Source of the DNA: Fen-178 sp049516835
Lineage (GTDB): Bacteria; Acidobacteriota; Terriglobia; Bryobacterales; Bryobacteraceae
Direction: 5' to 3'
Assembly: GCA_049516835.1 (NCBI GenBank)
Contig: JBEKSR010000003.1
Coordinates: forward strand, 10,316 to 74,315
DNA: 64,000 nt
Shown: piece by piece, positions 33,401-41,089 of the stretch
How positions within the stretch are numbered: position 1 is the stretch's first letter
Layout of the letters: every line of letters begins with the position of its first letter
Program-made: the position numbers and the translations under genes
Notes under the pieces: model-generated
Told to the model about the DNA's origin: nothing
Databases searched by the model: none
The model's input: the letters and a program-made list of their open reading frames with translations, nothing else

Positions 33401-33526
33401 TTCGACGGGCACGGCAACGACGCCGGCTACATGACGCGCTGCGAAGCCTATCTCGATAGCAAAGGGATTCTGCGATGCTACCAACCGTCGACGGAGCCGC
33501 CGCCCCTGCGGGCGATCATCCACTAA
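30464..33526 (+). CDS. Acyl-CoA dehydratase activase (double BadF/BcrA-type ATPase) with C-terminal dehydratase-related domain
   Basis: 1020 aa. Two ASKHA ATPase modules: the first (about residues 1-290) opens INIGLDIGAISLKLAALG and has SGECAAGTGSFLDQQ and GRCSVFAKSDM; the second (about 335-600) opens AYLGLDIGSVSTNVAVIDESG and has NEACAAGTGSFLEEQ and GERCTVFMERD. These Cys bind the shared [4Fe-4S] cluster in archetypes such as HgdC. A Cys-rich linker follows (FVCKACSNLCEMKQF; YWGDKCSDKF), then a DUF2229-type domain. The family couples ATP hydrolysis to low-potential electron transfer in 2-hydroxyacyl-CoA or benzoyl-CoA chemistry. No dehydratase genes are adjacent. Confidence 0.88.
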   Translation: MEMGINIGLDIGAISLKLAALGRPGDRPILEALCATHPQFRMTEMGARPLVLSEYRRIAGSPIQSTYDLLQEFYEIVPETQVEGIRVTGSGSRTIAKVLGLFFENEFKAIARMMGAVYPQVRTVFEIGGESSKYIRLEGGSIVDYDRSGECAAGTGSFLDQQALRMQYSVEEIGGIVCTAKGSARIAGRCSVFAKSDMIHAQQKGYSPAEILRGLCDAVARNFKSSIVKGRPVEAPVALIGAVSQNAGVAGALREAFSLSAADLLTPGEYAWCGAIGTAILEAEEQRKRSILEIHRLRQHDSEEKVQDTQPLSSENVVQLRDRVGLYVPPPNDEPIPAYLGLDIGSVSTNVAVIDESGTVIHDVYLRTAGRPIEAVQQGLAEVESIWGKRLRVCGVGTTGSGRELIAEFVGADAVNDEITAHKTGAIHVSNTLGGEPVDTIFEIGGQDSKFISIENGVVVDFAMNEACAAGTGSFLEEQAEKLGISIKDEFAKLALAAPSPTRLGERCTVFMERDVTGWLHKGETVPNLVAGLSYSIALNYLNRVVRGRKIGKVIYFQGGTAYNDAVTAAFASLLGERITVPPYNGVMGAIGMALIARQWHQATGAASRFRGYDLHKLRLATRDFVCKACSNLCEMKQFDIEGQKSYWGDKCSDKFRKPSLSGRKPVIEDLFAYREQLLEGGNRSLTFAALKVGLPRAMSLLDQLPFWRRYFAELGIETVLSPVTDPRISAAGIDMAVAQPCYPVQVAHGHVQALAEAGVDYILIPNIADAEGGEDQSCPSHYCPWNQTLPWVLRSAPALAPHQHKFLIPTLHFQLGPAQVKKALAEAMRRMGVTRRASDRAVEAAYAAQREFQDKLLAAGRRALATLESTGEPGLVVVGRSYNIYDRGVNCDIPRKLRHRYGANVIPLDFLVTGREPVADRHANMFWASGRKILDAARLAASRRNLHVVYITNFKCGPDSYIKHFAREAAGAPLLVLQFDGHGNDAGYMTRCEAYLDSKGILRCYQPSTEPPPLRAIIH

Positions 33527-34761
33527 GCGGCAAGCGCATTTACATTCCGCCGATGGCTTACGGCAGCGCGCAGGCGTTCGCCTCGGCCTTTCGCGCCATT
33601 GGCCTGGAGGCGGAGCCTACTCCGCCCTCCGATGGCCGCACGCGCGAACTGGGCGCCCGCTACACTTCGGGCGACGAATGCTATCCGGCCAAGGTGACGG
33701 TGGGCGATTTCATGAAGGTGCTGGAGCGGCCCGCAACCGACCCCGCGCGCGTGGCGTTGTTCATGCCGACCGCCCAGGGCCCCTGCCGTTTCGGCCAGTA
33801 CGCGCCCTACCTGCGCCACATTCTGGACGCCAACGGATACCGGTCCGTGGAGATCCTCTCGCCGAGCAGTCAGAACGCCTATGGCGGCCTCGGCAGCCTC
33901 GCCAAACCGTTCGTGCGCACGGGGTGGCGCGCGCTGCTGTGCGCCGATCTGCTGCAGAAGCTGCTGCTCATGCACCGCCCGTATGAGGAGCGGCGCGGCG
34001 ACACGGAAGCGGTCTATGCGGAGTCGCTGGCCGACCTGTGCCGCACACTCGAGGAGACTCCGGTCGAGCCGGGGGTGCAGCTCCATTCGCTGCGCGATTC
34101 CATGGTTCGAAGCCGCGACCGTTTCCGCAAGCTGGCGGGGCGGCGGAGCGGGGCGCCCGCTGGGCCCCGGCACCCGCTGATCGGAATCGTGGGAGAGATT
34201 TTCTGCCGCTTGAACACGTTCTCGAACGAGAACCTGGTCGAGTGTCTCGAGGAATACGGCGCGGAAGCGTGGATCTCGGACCTGGTCGAGTGGATCTGGT
34301 ACACCGATTCCGAGCGCTTCCGGAAACTCAAGCTGGAGGGACGCATCTGGACGCTCGAAGCCCTGGGCGCGTGGGTGCGGAAGCGCGTGCAGAAGCAGGA
34401 CGAGCACGTCCTGGTGGCGCCGTTCCACGAAGATTTCGCGGGCCGCGAGGAACCCGACATCTACGAGATCCTGGAATGTGCGCGCCCCTACCTGCCGCGC
34501 GAGGGCGCATTTGGCGAGATGGTGCTGAACGTCGGAAAGACGGTGTACCTGGCGAAGAAGGGCGCCGCCGGGATCATCGACATCAGCCCCTTCACTTGCA
34601 TGAACGGCATCGTGTGCGAGGCGATCTATCCGCGCGTCAGCCGGGACCTGGGCGGCATCCCCATCCGCAACTTCTATTTCGACGGAACGCAGTCGGACCT
34701 CGACCGCGACCTGGGCGTCTACATGGAACTGGCGCGGAGCTATCGGAAAAAGCGGGGGTAG
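33475..34761 (+). CDS. DUF2229 / 2-hydroxyacyl-CoA dehydratase-like protein, partner of the activase
   Basis: 428 aa. ATG 33475 lies 52 nt inside the upstream gene in another frame, with AAAGGG upstream. GKRIYIPPMAYGSAQAFASAFRAIG, ARYTSGDECYPAKVTVGDFMKVLE, MPTAQGPCRFGQYAPYL, PLIGIVGEIFCRLNTFSNENLVE and IDISPFTCMNGIVCEAIYPRV match the C-terminal part of the ~1400-aa activase-like proteins of many bacteria. Conserved Cys in DECYP, GPCRFGQY and PFTCMNG may bind a cluster. Here that single polypeptide is encoded by two overlapping genes. Confidence 0.85.
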   Translation: MLPTVDGAAAPAGDHPLSGKRIYIPPMAYGSAQAFASAFRAIGLEAEPTPPSDGRTRELGARYTSGDECYPAKVTVGDFMKVLERPATDPARVALFMPTAQGPCRFGQYAPYLRHILDANGYRSVEILSPSSQNAYGGLGSLAKPFVRTGWRALLCADLLQKLLLMHRPYEERRGDTEAVYAESLADLCRTLEETPVEPGVQLHSLRDSMVRSRDRFRKLAGRRSGAPAGPRHPLIGIVGEIFCRLNTFSNENLVECLEEYGAEAWISDLVEWIWYTDSERFRKLKLEGRIWTLEALGAWVRKRVQKQDEHVLVAPFHEDFAGREEPDIYEILECARPYLPREGAFGEMVLNVGKTVYLAKKGAAGIIDISPFTCMNGIVCEAIYPRVSRDLGGIPIRNFYFDGTQSDLDRDLGVYMELARSYRKKRG

Positions 34762-35094
34762 GCCCGACCGCTGTTCCCGGAGAACTCGCGCCAGGCACTT
34801 CCGCGAGTCGAAAACTCGTCCGAGTGAATTCACACGCAGAACCGGAGGACTCCGAGGAGTGAGCAAAAACGGTGCTGGTTTTGGGACAGGATTTCGCGAC
34901 GGTGCCGACCGCAACCCCAGGACCGCGGCGACCACCATCTGGCCGCAATTTTGGGGCTGACTTTTGAGACGCTGAGATCCCTGATTTCAGGCCTCGCCGG
35001 GTTTGTCCCGAAACTTACCGTTTTTGAGACAAACGAGGTCCGCATCCGGCGCCATCCGCCACCGTTCTGGCATGATGGGTCGGAGGGCAATGCT
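34762..35094. other. 333-bp intergenic region with two TTTTGAGAC-type repeats
   Basis: No convincing gene. A GGGGCTGACTTTTGAGACG unit at 34953-34971 and a related CCGAAACTTACCGTTTTTGA unit at 35008-35030 occur here, and a third relative at 35696-35719. The next gene's RBS (GGAGGG) is at the right end. Confidence 0.6.
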
Positions 35095-35376
35095 ATGGAA
35101 ACGTTTACGCACGCGAATATCGACGGATACCTCCCCTGGTTGCGGGCAAACTCGGGTGGGTTCGTGGTCAACTTTCGTTGGAAGGGTGGAAAGCATTTGG
35201 TCGTGCATCGCGCTACGTGCCGAGACATCGCTAAGGCAAACGTGAATTATGGCCGAAGAGGTGACGATAGCGGTAAGGTGTGTTCCTCTGACATTGCAGA
35301 ACTGCGTGCTTGGGCAAGCAAAACCTACGGCAAACAGCTTGACCCATGCGGCCACTGCTTAGCAGCATCAAACTGA
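35095..35376 (+). CDS. Hypothetical protein, 93 aa
   Basis: ATG 35095 has GGAGGG 8 nt upstream; the frame is open further 5' but only through repeats. Sequence: FTHANIDGYLPWLRANSGGFVVNFRWKGGKHLVVHRATCRDIAKANVNYGRR..., with a late CGHC (PCGHCLA). Small, soluble, with a basic central strand and three or four Cys that could bind metal. Similar short 'gyl.wl..n..GfVvN' proteins occur in accessory regions, but no function is known to me. Confidence 0.65.
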   Translation: METFTHANIDGYLPWLRANSGGFVVNFRWKGGKHLVVHRATCRDIAKANVNYGRRGDDSGKVCSSDIAELRAWASKTYGKQLDPCGHCLAASN

Positions 35377-35440
35377 GCCCTTGCGGTTTCAAGCGGCTTA
35401 AGCCTTCAAAAATGGGCCCGAAAGTGCGAGACTAGCAAGG

Positions 35441-35623
35441 GTGGTCAATCCTAACAAGCGGGGGGAGCGTCGAACTATTTCGCCGCTACCGATTGCCGGA
35501 TGCATCGTCGGCTCCGGCGCGGTAGCAGTCCTCGGCTGGTTCGTCTATGCAGGGCTTTGGCTTCCGGCAATCTTCACCATTCTGCTGATCTGGTTCTTGT
35601 TTTGGCTGAAGCGACGATCCTAG
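35441..35623 (+). CDS. Possible small membrane protein, 60 aa
   Basis: GTG start at 35441 next to a weak AAGG. A basic N-terminus (NPNKRGERR) is followed by two hydrophobic segments (IAGCIVGSGAVAVLGWFVYAGL and WLPAIFTILLIWFLFWL) and a basic end (KRRS). This is consistent with a two-pass inner-membrane protein. No family recognised; a chance frame cannot be excluded. Confidence 0.4.
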   Translation: MVNPNKRGERRTISPLPIAGCIVGSGAVAVLGWFVYAGLWLPAIFTILLIWFLFWLKRRS

Positions 35624-35695
35624 TCCTGTAAGTGCCTGCCGGGTCGCGATGCTCATAACCTGCGGCGAGCCTGTTCCCCCGCGCGCTGCTCGGCC

Positions 35696-35719
35696 CCGAG
35701 ACTCACCCTTTTTGAGACG
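35696..35719. repeat. TTTTTGAGAC-type dispersed repeat, third copy
   Basis: CCGAGACTCACCCTTTTTGA followed by GACG matches the unit at 35008-35030 in most positions and shares the TTTTGAGAC core with 34953-34971. The repeats flank the two small hypothetical genes at 35095-35623. Confidence 0.55.
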
Positions 35720-35746
35720 GAAGGGTGCGCCTGCCAGCGTACGCCT

Positions 35747-36199
35747 TCAGCCTCCGGCCAAGGTGCGTGGTTCCAGCAGCGCTACGCGTTGACGCGCTTT
35801 CTGGCATGCGGATGCCAGACCCCGATCAAACGTCACGAGCGTGGCTTCTGTGACCTGGCTGACCGCAAGCAAATAGCAATCGCCAAGCGCTTTCGGCGAC
35901 GACAGCCGGGAAACCGAACGGGTTGCCGCACGGAAGGCCCCATCGAGTTCAACCGACTCCAGCCGGATTCCGACTCGCGAATCCTCAAGCCACCGGTCGT
36001 ACACCTTCCAGGCTTCGCCGATGGTCCGCACATCCTTGCCCATCACAGCGGATGTTGCCAGCAGCCGCAACAACCCGAGTTGCGTGAGCCGGCAAAAGAA
36101 AAAGCGATCATCCTCCTGCTGGGAAAACCAAGTCCAGGCGGCCCCCGAGTGCATGTGGTTGGCCCAACTCAAGGCCAGCCACACGTTGAGATCAGGCAA
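35747..36199 (-). CDS. vapC: VapC-family PIN-domain toxin (second)
   Basis: 150 aa. Opens PDLNVWLALSWANHMHSGAAWTWF, the 'lLDvNvWlaL...H..h..a..w' start of one VapC subfamily, with Asp 3; then CRLTQLGLLRLLATSAVMG and SPKALGDCYLLAVSQVTEATLVTFDRGLA with the two downstream Asp. It overlaps its antitoxin by 8 nt. Confidence 0.85.
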   Translation of the reverse strand: MPDLNVWLALSWANHMHSGAAWTWFSQQEDDRFFFCRLTQLGLLRLLATSAVMGKDVRTIGEAWKVYDRWLEDSRVGIRLESVELDGAFRAATRSVSRLSSPKALGDCYLLAVSQVTEATLVTFDRGLASACQKARQRVALLEPRTLAGG

Positions 36200-36419
36200 A
36201 TAGGACGTCGTACGGATTCTCCCTGTCGGGACTACCAGGGGCGGGCTTACCTTTCTTTCCCACCAGTGGTCCCGTCACGGGCCGCGATGGCTGCGGCCGG
36301 AATTTACTCTCGATGGCTCCGGTAATCAGCGAACGAATCGAGGTGCGCTCTGCCGCCGCAAGCTGCCGGAGCGCGGCATGGAGATCGTCTGGAATATCGA
36401 TCGTGGTTCGGACGCTCAT
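36192..36419 (-). CDS. RHH/CopG-type antitoxin
   Basis: 75 aa. SVRTTIDIPDDLHAALRQLAAAERTSIRSLITGAIESKF is a standard ribbon-helix-helix domain (beta-strand RTTIDIPDDL, then two helices). The C-terminal tail (VGKKGKPAPGSPDRENPYDVLFA) is the expected toxin-binding peptide. Upstream of and overlapping vapC. Confidence 0.85.
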   Translation of the reverse strand: MSVRTTIDIPDDLHAALRQLAAAERTSIRSLITGAIESKFRPQPSRPVTGPLVGKKGKPAPGSPDRENPYDVLFA

Positions 36420-36782
36420 GCCATAATTATGTCACTTTCCGCTCTCCGGCGCTCGGAATGGCAATAGACCCCTCAATTCCGAGCGTAGGCAAAACGCCCC
36501 ATGCCGTCCCGCAAGGGGCCCCCTTCCAAAGCATCGGCGTTTCCACTTGGTCGTACACGCCCAACCACTGATGCGTTCCGGCAACAAGCCCGCGAGGTCC
36601 GGTTCTGGAAGACGGCCTCCCGGCGAGCCATGCCCCCGAGCGCCCACTGGCTTGCGGCAGGGACATTCACGGGGCTCAGTGAACGGCGTTGGGCGTAGGG
36701 GTGGCCGTGCGTGCCGGCCTCTTGTGTCAGGGCCCGGCCTTCTTTGCGCCACAAGAGTGGCCGATAATGTTTCAGGGGAGGA
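36420..36782. other. 363-bp intergenic region between divergent TA genes
   Basis: I see no gene with protein-like composition on either strand. It must contain the divergent promoters; a GATAAT box at about 36764 and a GGGAGG Shine-Dalgarno precede the 36783 gene. A GC-rich stretch (36490-36720) reads open in several frames, as high-GC DNA does. Confidence 0.5.
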
Positions 36783-37505
36783 ATGGCCTTCAGAAAAACA
36801 GCGGCGTCTTACGGAACGGACGATCCACGTCTCTTGCCGGCGTACCCGGTGGCGGAGGCGGCGCACTACCTCCGAATGCCCGAGGAGACCCTGCGGAGCT
36901 GGGTAGTTGGCCGTCTGTACCCCGTTTCCGGACATTCTAAACGGTCTCGGCCTCTGGTCCACCTCGACGATCCTCAACGGAGATACCTGTCCTTTATCAA
37001 CCTGGTGGAGGCGCACGTTCTGGCTGCGATCCGCCGCCGTCATGGAGTCAGACTGCCCAAAGTCCGAGCAGCGCTGGATTATGTGCGGAAGCAGTTTCAC
37101 GTTGAGCGCCCGTTGATTGACGAGGCATTTCAGACCGACGGGCTGGACCTCTTCGTGGAGCGTTACGGCGAAATGATCAACGCCTCGCGCGAAGGGCAGC
37201 AAGCCATGAAGGAGATTTTGAGCGTCTACCTTCAGCGGATTGAGCGGGATACCAGGGGGCTTCCAGTCAAGCTGTACCCGTTCACGCGGGATACGGAGTC
37301 GGCCACGGCTCCGAAACGGGACCCGCGGGTGGTGGTGATGAGTCCTACGATTTCGTTCGGCCGCCCTGTCGTAGCCGGCACCGGCATTCCCGTTTCCGCC
37401 ATCTACGAGCGCTACAAGGCGGGTGACTCTGTCGCCGATCTAGCAAGGGATTTCAGGTTGGAAACCGGTGCCGTCGAAGAAGCCATTCGCTCGGAAGCCG
37501 CCTGA
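36783..37505 (+). CDS. MerR-like HTH plus DUF433 antitoxin
   Basis: 240 aa, with GGGAGG just upstream. An N-terminal MerR-type winged helix is seen in YPVAEAAHYLRMPEETLRSWVVGR (about residues 22-45). A middle helical region follows (LVEAHVLAAIRRRHGVRLPKVRAALDYV). A C-terminal DUF433 domain is present: VMSPTISFGRPVVAGTGIPVSAIYERYKAGDSVADLARDF. This long form is a known antitoxin whose partner is a PIN/DUF5615-like toxin encoded directly downstream; here only the 3' end of that partner remains. Confidence 0.85.
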   Translation: MAFRKTAASYGTDDPRLLPAYPVAEAAHYLRMPEETLRSWVVGRLYPVSGHSKRSRPLVHLDDPQRRYLSFINLVEAHVLAAIRRRHGVRLPKVRAALDYVRKQFHVERPLIDEAFQTDGLDLFVERYGEMINASREGQQAMKEILSVYLQRIERDTRGLPVKLYPFTRDTESATAPKRDPRVVVMSPTISFGRPVVAGTGIPVSAIYERYKAGDSVADLARDFRLETGAVEEAIRSEAA

Positions 37506-37506
37506 C

Positions 37507-37644
37507 CTCGCTGGCAACCTCCGTGGAAGTGAAATCGCCGCCGTCTTCATAAAGGCGCTGCCGCGGATCTGCAAGATTCTGGCCTCGCGATCAGGGCCTT
37601 TCGTGGCGCGCATCACGAAGGCCGGAGAGGTTGCCGGCGTTTGA
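37507..37644 (+). pseudogene. PIN-like toxin, C-terminal remnant
   Basis: Right after the DUF433 gene the frame reads LAGNLRGSEIAAVFIKALPRICKILASRSGPFVARITKAGEVAGV, then stops at 37644. The 'w...v..kALPri..ia.rsGPFvarI...G.v' pattern is the C-terminal end of the PIN-like partner toxins of long DUF433 antitoxins. Everything before it is deleted and there is no start codon. Confidence 0.6.
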
Positions 37645-37654
37645 GAGGTGGAGT

Positions 37655-37676
37655 GGCAGGCGAGCACCGCCTGCCC
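37655..37676. repeat. Palindromic intergenic element, short copy
   Basis: GGCAGGCGAGCACCGCCTGC, followed by CCCACC, forms a 9-bp-stem hairpin of the same family as 193-274 and 41331. It lies between the convergent toxin remnant and the zinc-ribbon gene. Confidence 0.7.
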
Positions 37677-37679
37677 CAC

Positions 37680-38162
37680 CTACAGCTTCTTGAAGAGCTT
37701 GTCGAAGGCGTTGCGGGCGTCTTCGGGGTTGCGCGGCGCGGGAGGGCCCACATCGATCGGCTCCGCCGCCGGCACATTGTTGGTGCCTTCGCGGGCCACG
37801 GTCACCCGCGGCATGAACCAATTGCACTCGTTGGCCTTGTCCTTCATGGCGAGGCGCACCGGGATGGGTTTGAGGCACTGGAAACGCATGGATGGCTCAA
37901 AGTAGGAACACTGCTTGCAGCAGTGCAGCTCGGCGTTGCACTTGGGGCAGTTGCCGCGGAAATCAACGTCTGGCGGAAGGGTTGTCGCGCAGTTGAAGCA
38001 CCGGGCCGCGGCGACGTGCTGGACGAGACGCGGCAGGCGGGGGCCGGTCACGTCGATGGGAGGCCGTGGCCCGTTGGGCTTGGGCCGATCTTCGCGGTAG
38101 CCTCTGGAATCGCGGTCCATATCCATGTACCCTGGTTGTCTGTACTTGCGATCGCTGTCCAT
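37680..38162 (-). CDS. Cys-rich zinc-ribbon protein, 160 aa
   Basis: A charged, disordered N-terminus (about 50 residues with SRGYREDRPKPNGPRPP) is followed by paired Cys motifs: RCFNCATTLPPDVDFRGNCPKCNAELHCCKQCSYFEP (about residues 54-90), then FQCLKPIPVRLAMKDKANECNWFMPR. The CxxC...CxxC spacing implies one or two zinc sites. A similar protein occurs widely in Acidobacteriota but has no known role to me. The C-terminus has an amphipathic helix (DARNAFDKLFKKL). The 267-bp region behind its start (38163-38429) shows no gene. Confidence 0.75.
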   Translation of the reverse strand: MDSDRKYRQPGYMDMDRDSRGYREDRPKPNGPRPPIDVTGPRLPRLVQHVAAARCFNCATTLPPDVDFRGNCPKCNAELHCCKQCSYFEPSMRFQCLKPIPVRLAMKDKANECNWFMPRVTVAREGTNNVPAAEPIDVGPPAPRNPEDARNAFDKLFKKL

Positions 38163-38429
38163 GGGGAAAAGTTGCTCCGTAACTCGGGGGACGAAAGAAC
38201 GTTTTATTCTCGAAAAACCGGCGCTTAAGATACCGATCGATCCCCACGCGGCCGGGCGGCACTCCCGACGGCGGCGGTTAGCGTGGATTTACCGGAGGGG
38301 TTCTGCGGGAACGCCGGGGCACCTGACACAAACAGGTTCGCGGCCCGCCAATGCTTCAAATACATATGTACCACGGATTGAAGTCTTTTGCACCCCCCCT
38401 CTCACTCTCCTTGGATAGGGCCAAGGCGC

Positions 38430-40982
38430 TTACCCTACGGAACTCCACTTTAGCAGGCTGGTGCAGGGCCGCGTAATGGGATCGTCAAAATGGTTGGGGC
38501 TGACGCGCAGCGCGTAGCCCAGGCGGCCCGTGCGTTCGGGAACGATGTCCCTGGCAAATACGGCAACCGAGCCCTGCTGCTCCACAACCGGCAGCACCAG
38601 CACCTCGGTCTCTTCCAGGTAGCCATCGCTATCCACGCGCCCGATCACGGCCTCCACGCGCACATCGCCGGGTTTCAAGCCCGCCAGGTCGATGGCCGCG
38701 CGCACCGGAACGGGTTTGCCGCTGGTCACCGAACCGGCCGGCCCGGGACCCGCTTCCAGGAATTTCACGCGATCCCAGACCTCGCGAATGCGCGCGTTCC
38801 AACGCGCTCTTTCGCGCACCAGGCTGTAATCCGCTTGGAAGATGCGCAGGTGCGACGAGTGGGCCGGCTCGTACAATTCGGTCATGTACTCCCGCACCAT
38901 GCGGCGGCAATCGAAATGCGGGCTGATGTACGCGAGCGACTGCTTCATGCGGCGCATCCACTCGCGCGGGGTCTGCTCGCGGCGCTCATAGAACATGGGG
39001 GCGATCTCGCTTTCGAGCAGGTAGTAGATGGCGCTGGCATGCAGCGCGTCCTGGTCCTCGGAATACGGCTCCCGGTCGCCGATCGCCCAGCCGCCGGAAT
39101 TCTCATAGGCTTCGTCGAACCAGCCGTCCAGGATGCTCAAATTGAGAACGCCGTTGATGGCCGCCTTCATTCCGCTGGTGCCGCAGGCCTCTTCGCCGCG
39201 CCGCGGGTTGTTGAGCCACAAGTCCACGCCCTGCACCATCTCCCGCGCCACCTTCATGTCGTAGTCTTCGAGGAAGACCAGGTGTTTCCAGAGGTCGGGA
39301 TCGCGCGAGAGCTGCACGATCTCGCGGATGTAGGTCTTCCCCGGCTGGTCCTTGGGATGGGCCTTGCCGGCGACGACGATCTGCACCGGCATGTCCTTGT
39401 TCAACAAGATGCGCTTGAGCCGCTCGATGTCGCGGAACAGCAGCGTGGCGCGCTTGTAAGTGGCGAAGCGGCGCGCGAACCCGATGGTGAGAGCGTTGGG
39501 ATCGAGCACGCCAGCGGCGCGGTGCACCTCCGCGGCGGAGGCCTGCCGCCGCGCCGCCGAAGCGCCCTGGCGCTCCCGAACGAAACCGACCAAGCGGCGC
39601 TTGCGCCGGCGATGAGCTTCGAACAGCTCCTCGTCCGGGATCTCACCCACCTGTTCCCAGATGGTGGGATCGTTGAAGCGGTCGCGCCAGTCGGGTTGCA
39701 GGTACCGATCGTACAGCGACGCCAGGTCGCCGTTCAGCCAGCTCGGCAGGTGCACGCTGTCGGTGATCGAAGTGATGGGCACTTCCCACAGCGGCAACTG
39801 CGGCCAGAGGTCGTGGAACATCTCCTGCGAGACCTGCCGGTGCAGGCGGCTCACGGCGTTTCGGTAAGCCGAAGTGTTCAACGCCAGAACGGCCATGGAG
39901 AACCGCTCGTCACGGTCGAAAGCGTTGCGCCGGCCGAGCGCCATCAACTGCTGAAAGTCGATCCCGACTTCGGCGCAATACTCCGAGAAGTAGTGGTACA
40001 TCAGGCCGGGGTCGAACAGATCGATTCCGGCGGGAACCGGCGTGTGAGTGGTGAAAACATTGCTGGCGCGCGCGGCCTCCAGGGCTTCTTCGAAAGTCAG
40101 TTTCCGGCCGCGCATCAGCACGCGCACCTGCTCCAGCGCGAGAAACGCGGAGTGGCCTTCGTTCATGTGGTACACGGTGGGATTGAGCCCCATGGCCTCC
40201 AGCGCCCGCAGGCCGCCGATGCCCAGCACGATTTCCTGGCGGATGCGGGTATCGATATCGCCGCCGTAGAGGGAATCCGCGATTCCGCGATCCTGCGGCA
40301 AGACGTTGTCGGGGATGTTGGTATCCAGCAGATAGAGCGCGATGCGGCCCACATCCAGTCTCCATACCTGGATGTAGACGTCGCCGGTGGGCAGATGGAC
40401 CACGACCTTCAGATCCCCGCCATTGGCGTCCTTAACGGTCGCCAGCGGCAAGGTATAGAAGTCGTTCACGGGATAGCGCTCCTGCTGCCATCCGTCGGGG
40501 TTGAGGAATTGCCGGAAGAAGCCTTGCTGGTACAGCAGGCCAAGCCCGATGAGCGGATAATCCTGATCGCTCGAGGACTTCAGATGATCGCCCGACAGAA
40601 CTCCGAGGCCACCCGAGTAGACCGGCAGGCACTCCGTGAGACCGTACTCGGCGGAGAAGTAGGCGATCAGCCTGCCGTCGGCGGGCGGCGGGCCTTTGCG
40701 CACCCGCGAATCGTAGGTTTCGCAGGCCGTGCGGTACAGGACCAGGTAGCGCGGATCGGCGCCCGCCTTTGCCAGCGTGGCTTGGGGAACACGGCCGAGC
40801 ATCAAGACCGGGTTGTAGCCGCACTCCCGCCAGAGAGCTGGATCGAGGCGGCGGAAGAGCGCGCGCACGATCGGTTCCCAACTCCAGAAGAGGTTATGAG
40901 CCAGTTCGATCAGGCGCGACAGGGACGCGGGCAAGGTGGGGCGCACCAGAAACTCCCGGATTGGCTGAATATGAAAAGGCAT
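38430..40982 (-). CDS. glgP: Alpha-glucan phosphorylase
   Basis: 850 aa, the size of the short (archaeal/thermophile-type) family with an N-terminal DUF3417 region. The PLP-Lys segment EEACGTSGMKAAINGVLNLSILDGWFDE is complete, and FARRFATYKRATLLFRDIERLKRIL, VVAGKAHPKDQPGK and YHMNEGHSAFLALEQV are standard glucosyltransferase-35 motifs. It removes glucose-1-phosphate from alpha-1,4-glucans such as glycogen and maltodextrins in the cytoplasm. No other glycogen genes are adjacent. Confidence 0.94.
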   Translation of the reverse strand: MPFHIQPIREFLVRPTLPASLSRLIELAHNLFWSWEPIVRALFRRLDPALWRECGYNPVLMLGRVPQATLAKAGADPRYLVLYRTACETYDSRVRKGPPPADGRLIAYFSAEYGLTECLPVYSGGLGVLSGDHLKSSSDQDYPLIGLGLLYQQGFFRQFLNPDGWQQERYPVNDFYTLPLATVKDANGGDLKVVVHLPTGDVYIQVWRLDVGRIALYLLDTNIPDNVLPQDRGIADSLYGGDIDTRIRQEIVLGIGGLRALEAMGLNPTVYHMNEGHSAFLALEQVRVLMRGRKLTFEEALEAARASNVFTTHTPVPAGIDLFDPGLMYHYFSEYCAEVGIDFQQLMALGRRNAFDRDERFSMAVLALNTSAYRNAVSRLHRQVSQEMFHDLWPQLPLWEVPITSITDSVHLPSWLNGDLASLYDRYLQPDWRDRFNDPTIWEQVGEIPDEELFEAHRRRKRRLVGFVRERQGASAARRQASAAEVHRAAGVLDPNALTIGFARRFATYKRATLLFRDIERLKRILLNKDMPVQIVVAGKAHPKDQPGKTYIREIVQLSRDPDLWKHLVFLEDYDMKVAREMVQGVDLWLNNPRRGEEACGTSGMKAAINGVLNLSILDGWFDEAYENSGGWAIGDREPYSEDQDALHASAIYYLLESEIAPMFYERREQTPREWMRRMKQSLAYISPHFDCRRMVREYMTELYEPAHSSHLRIFQADYSLVRERARWNARIREVWDRVKFLEAGPGPAGSVTSGKPVPVRAAIDLAGLKPGDVRVEAVIGRVDSDGYLEETEVLVLPVVEQQGSVAVFARDIVPERTGRLGYALRVSPNHFDDPITRPCTSLLKWSSVG

Positions 40983-41071
40983 ACAGGAGGAGCTACCTCC
41001 AAGATAGCAGATCGGCGAGAGAAGCCGGCCTCACCATACCTCTCCACGCCTGGAGGTGCGGATGCGTCATT

Positions 41072-41077
41072 TATAAT
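41072..41077 (+). promoter_or_regulatory. Consensus -10 box for the lytic transglycosylase gene
   Basis: A perfect TATAAT lies 12 nt before the ATG at 41090, so the transcript would have a leader of only about six nucleotides. This fits the absence of a Shine-Dalgarno sequence. No good -35 is visible. Confidence 0.5.
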
Positions 41078-41089
41078 GGTACAAGCTCG

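Noticed and set aside
36420..36782. Small gene in the gap between the CopG and MerR-DUF433 genes
   Set aside because: Several short frames exist on both strands but none has a ribosome-binding site plus protein-like composition or recognisable motif.
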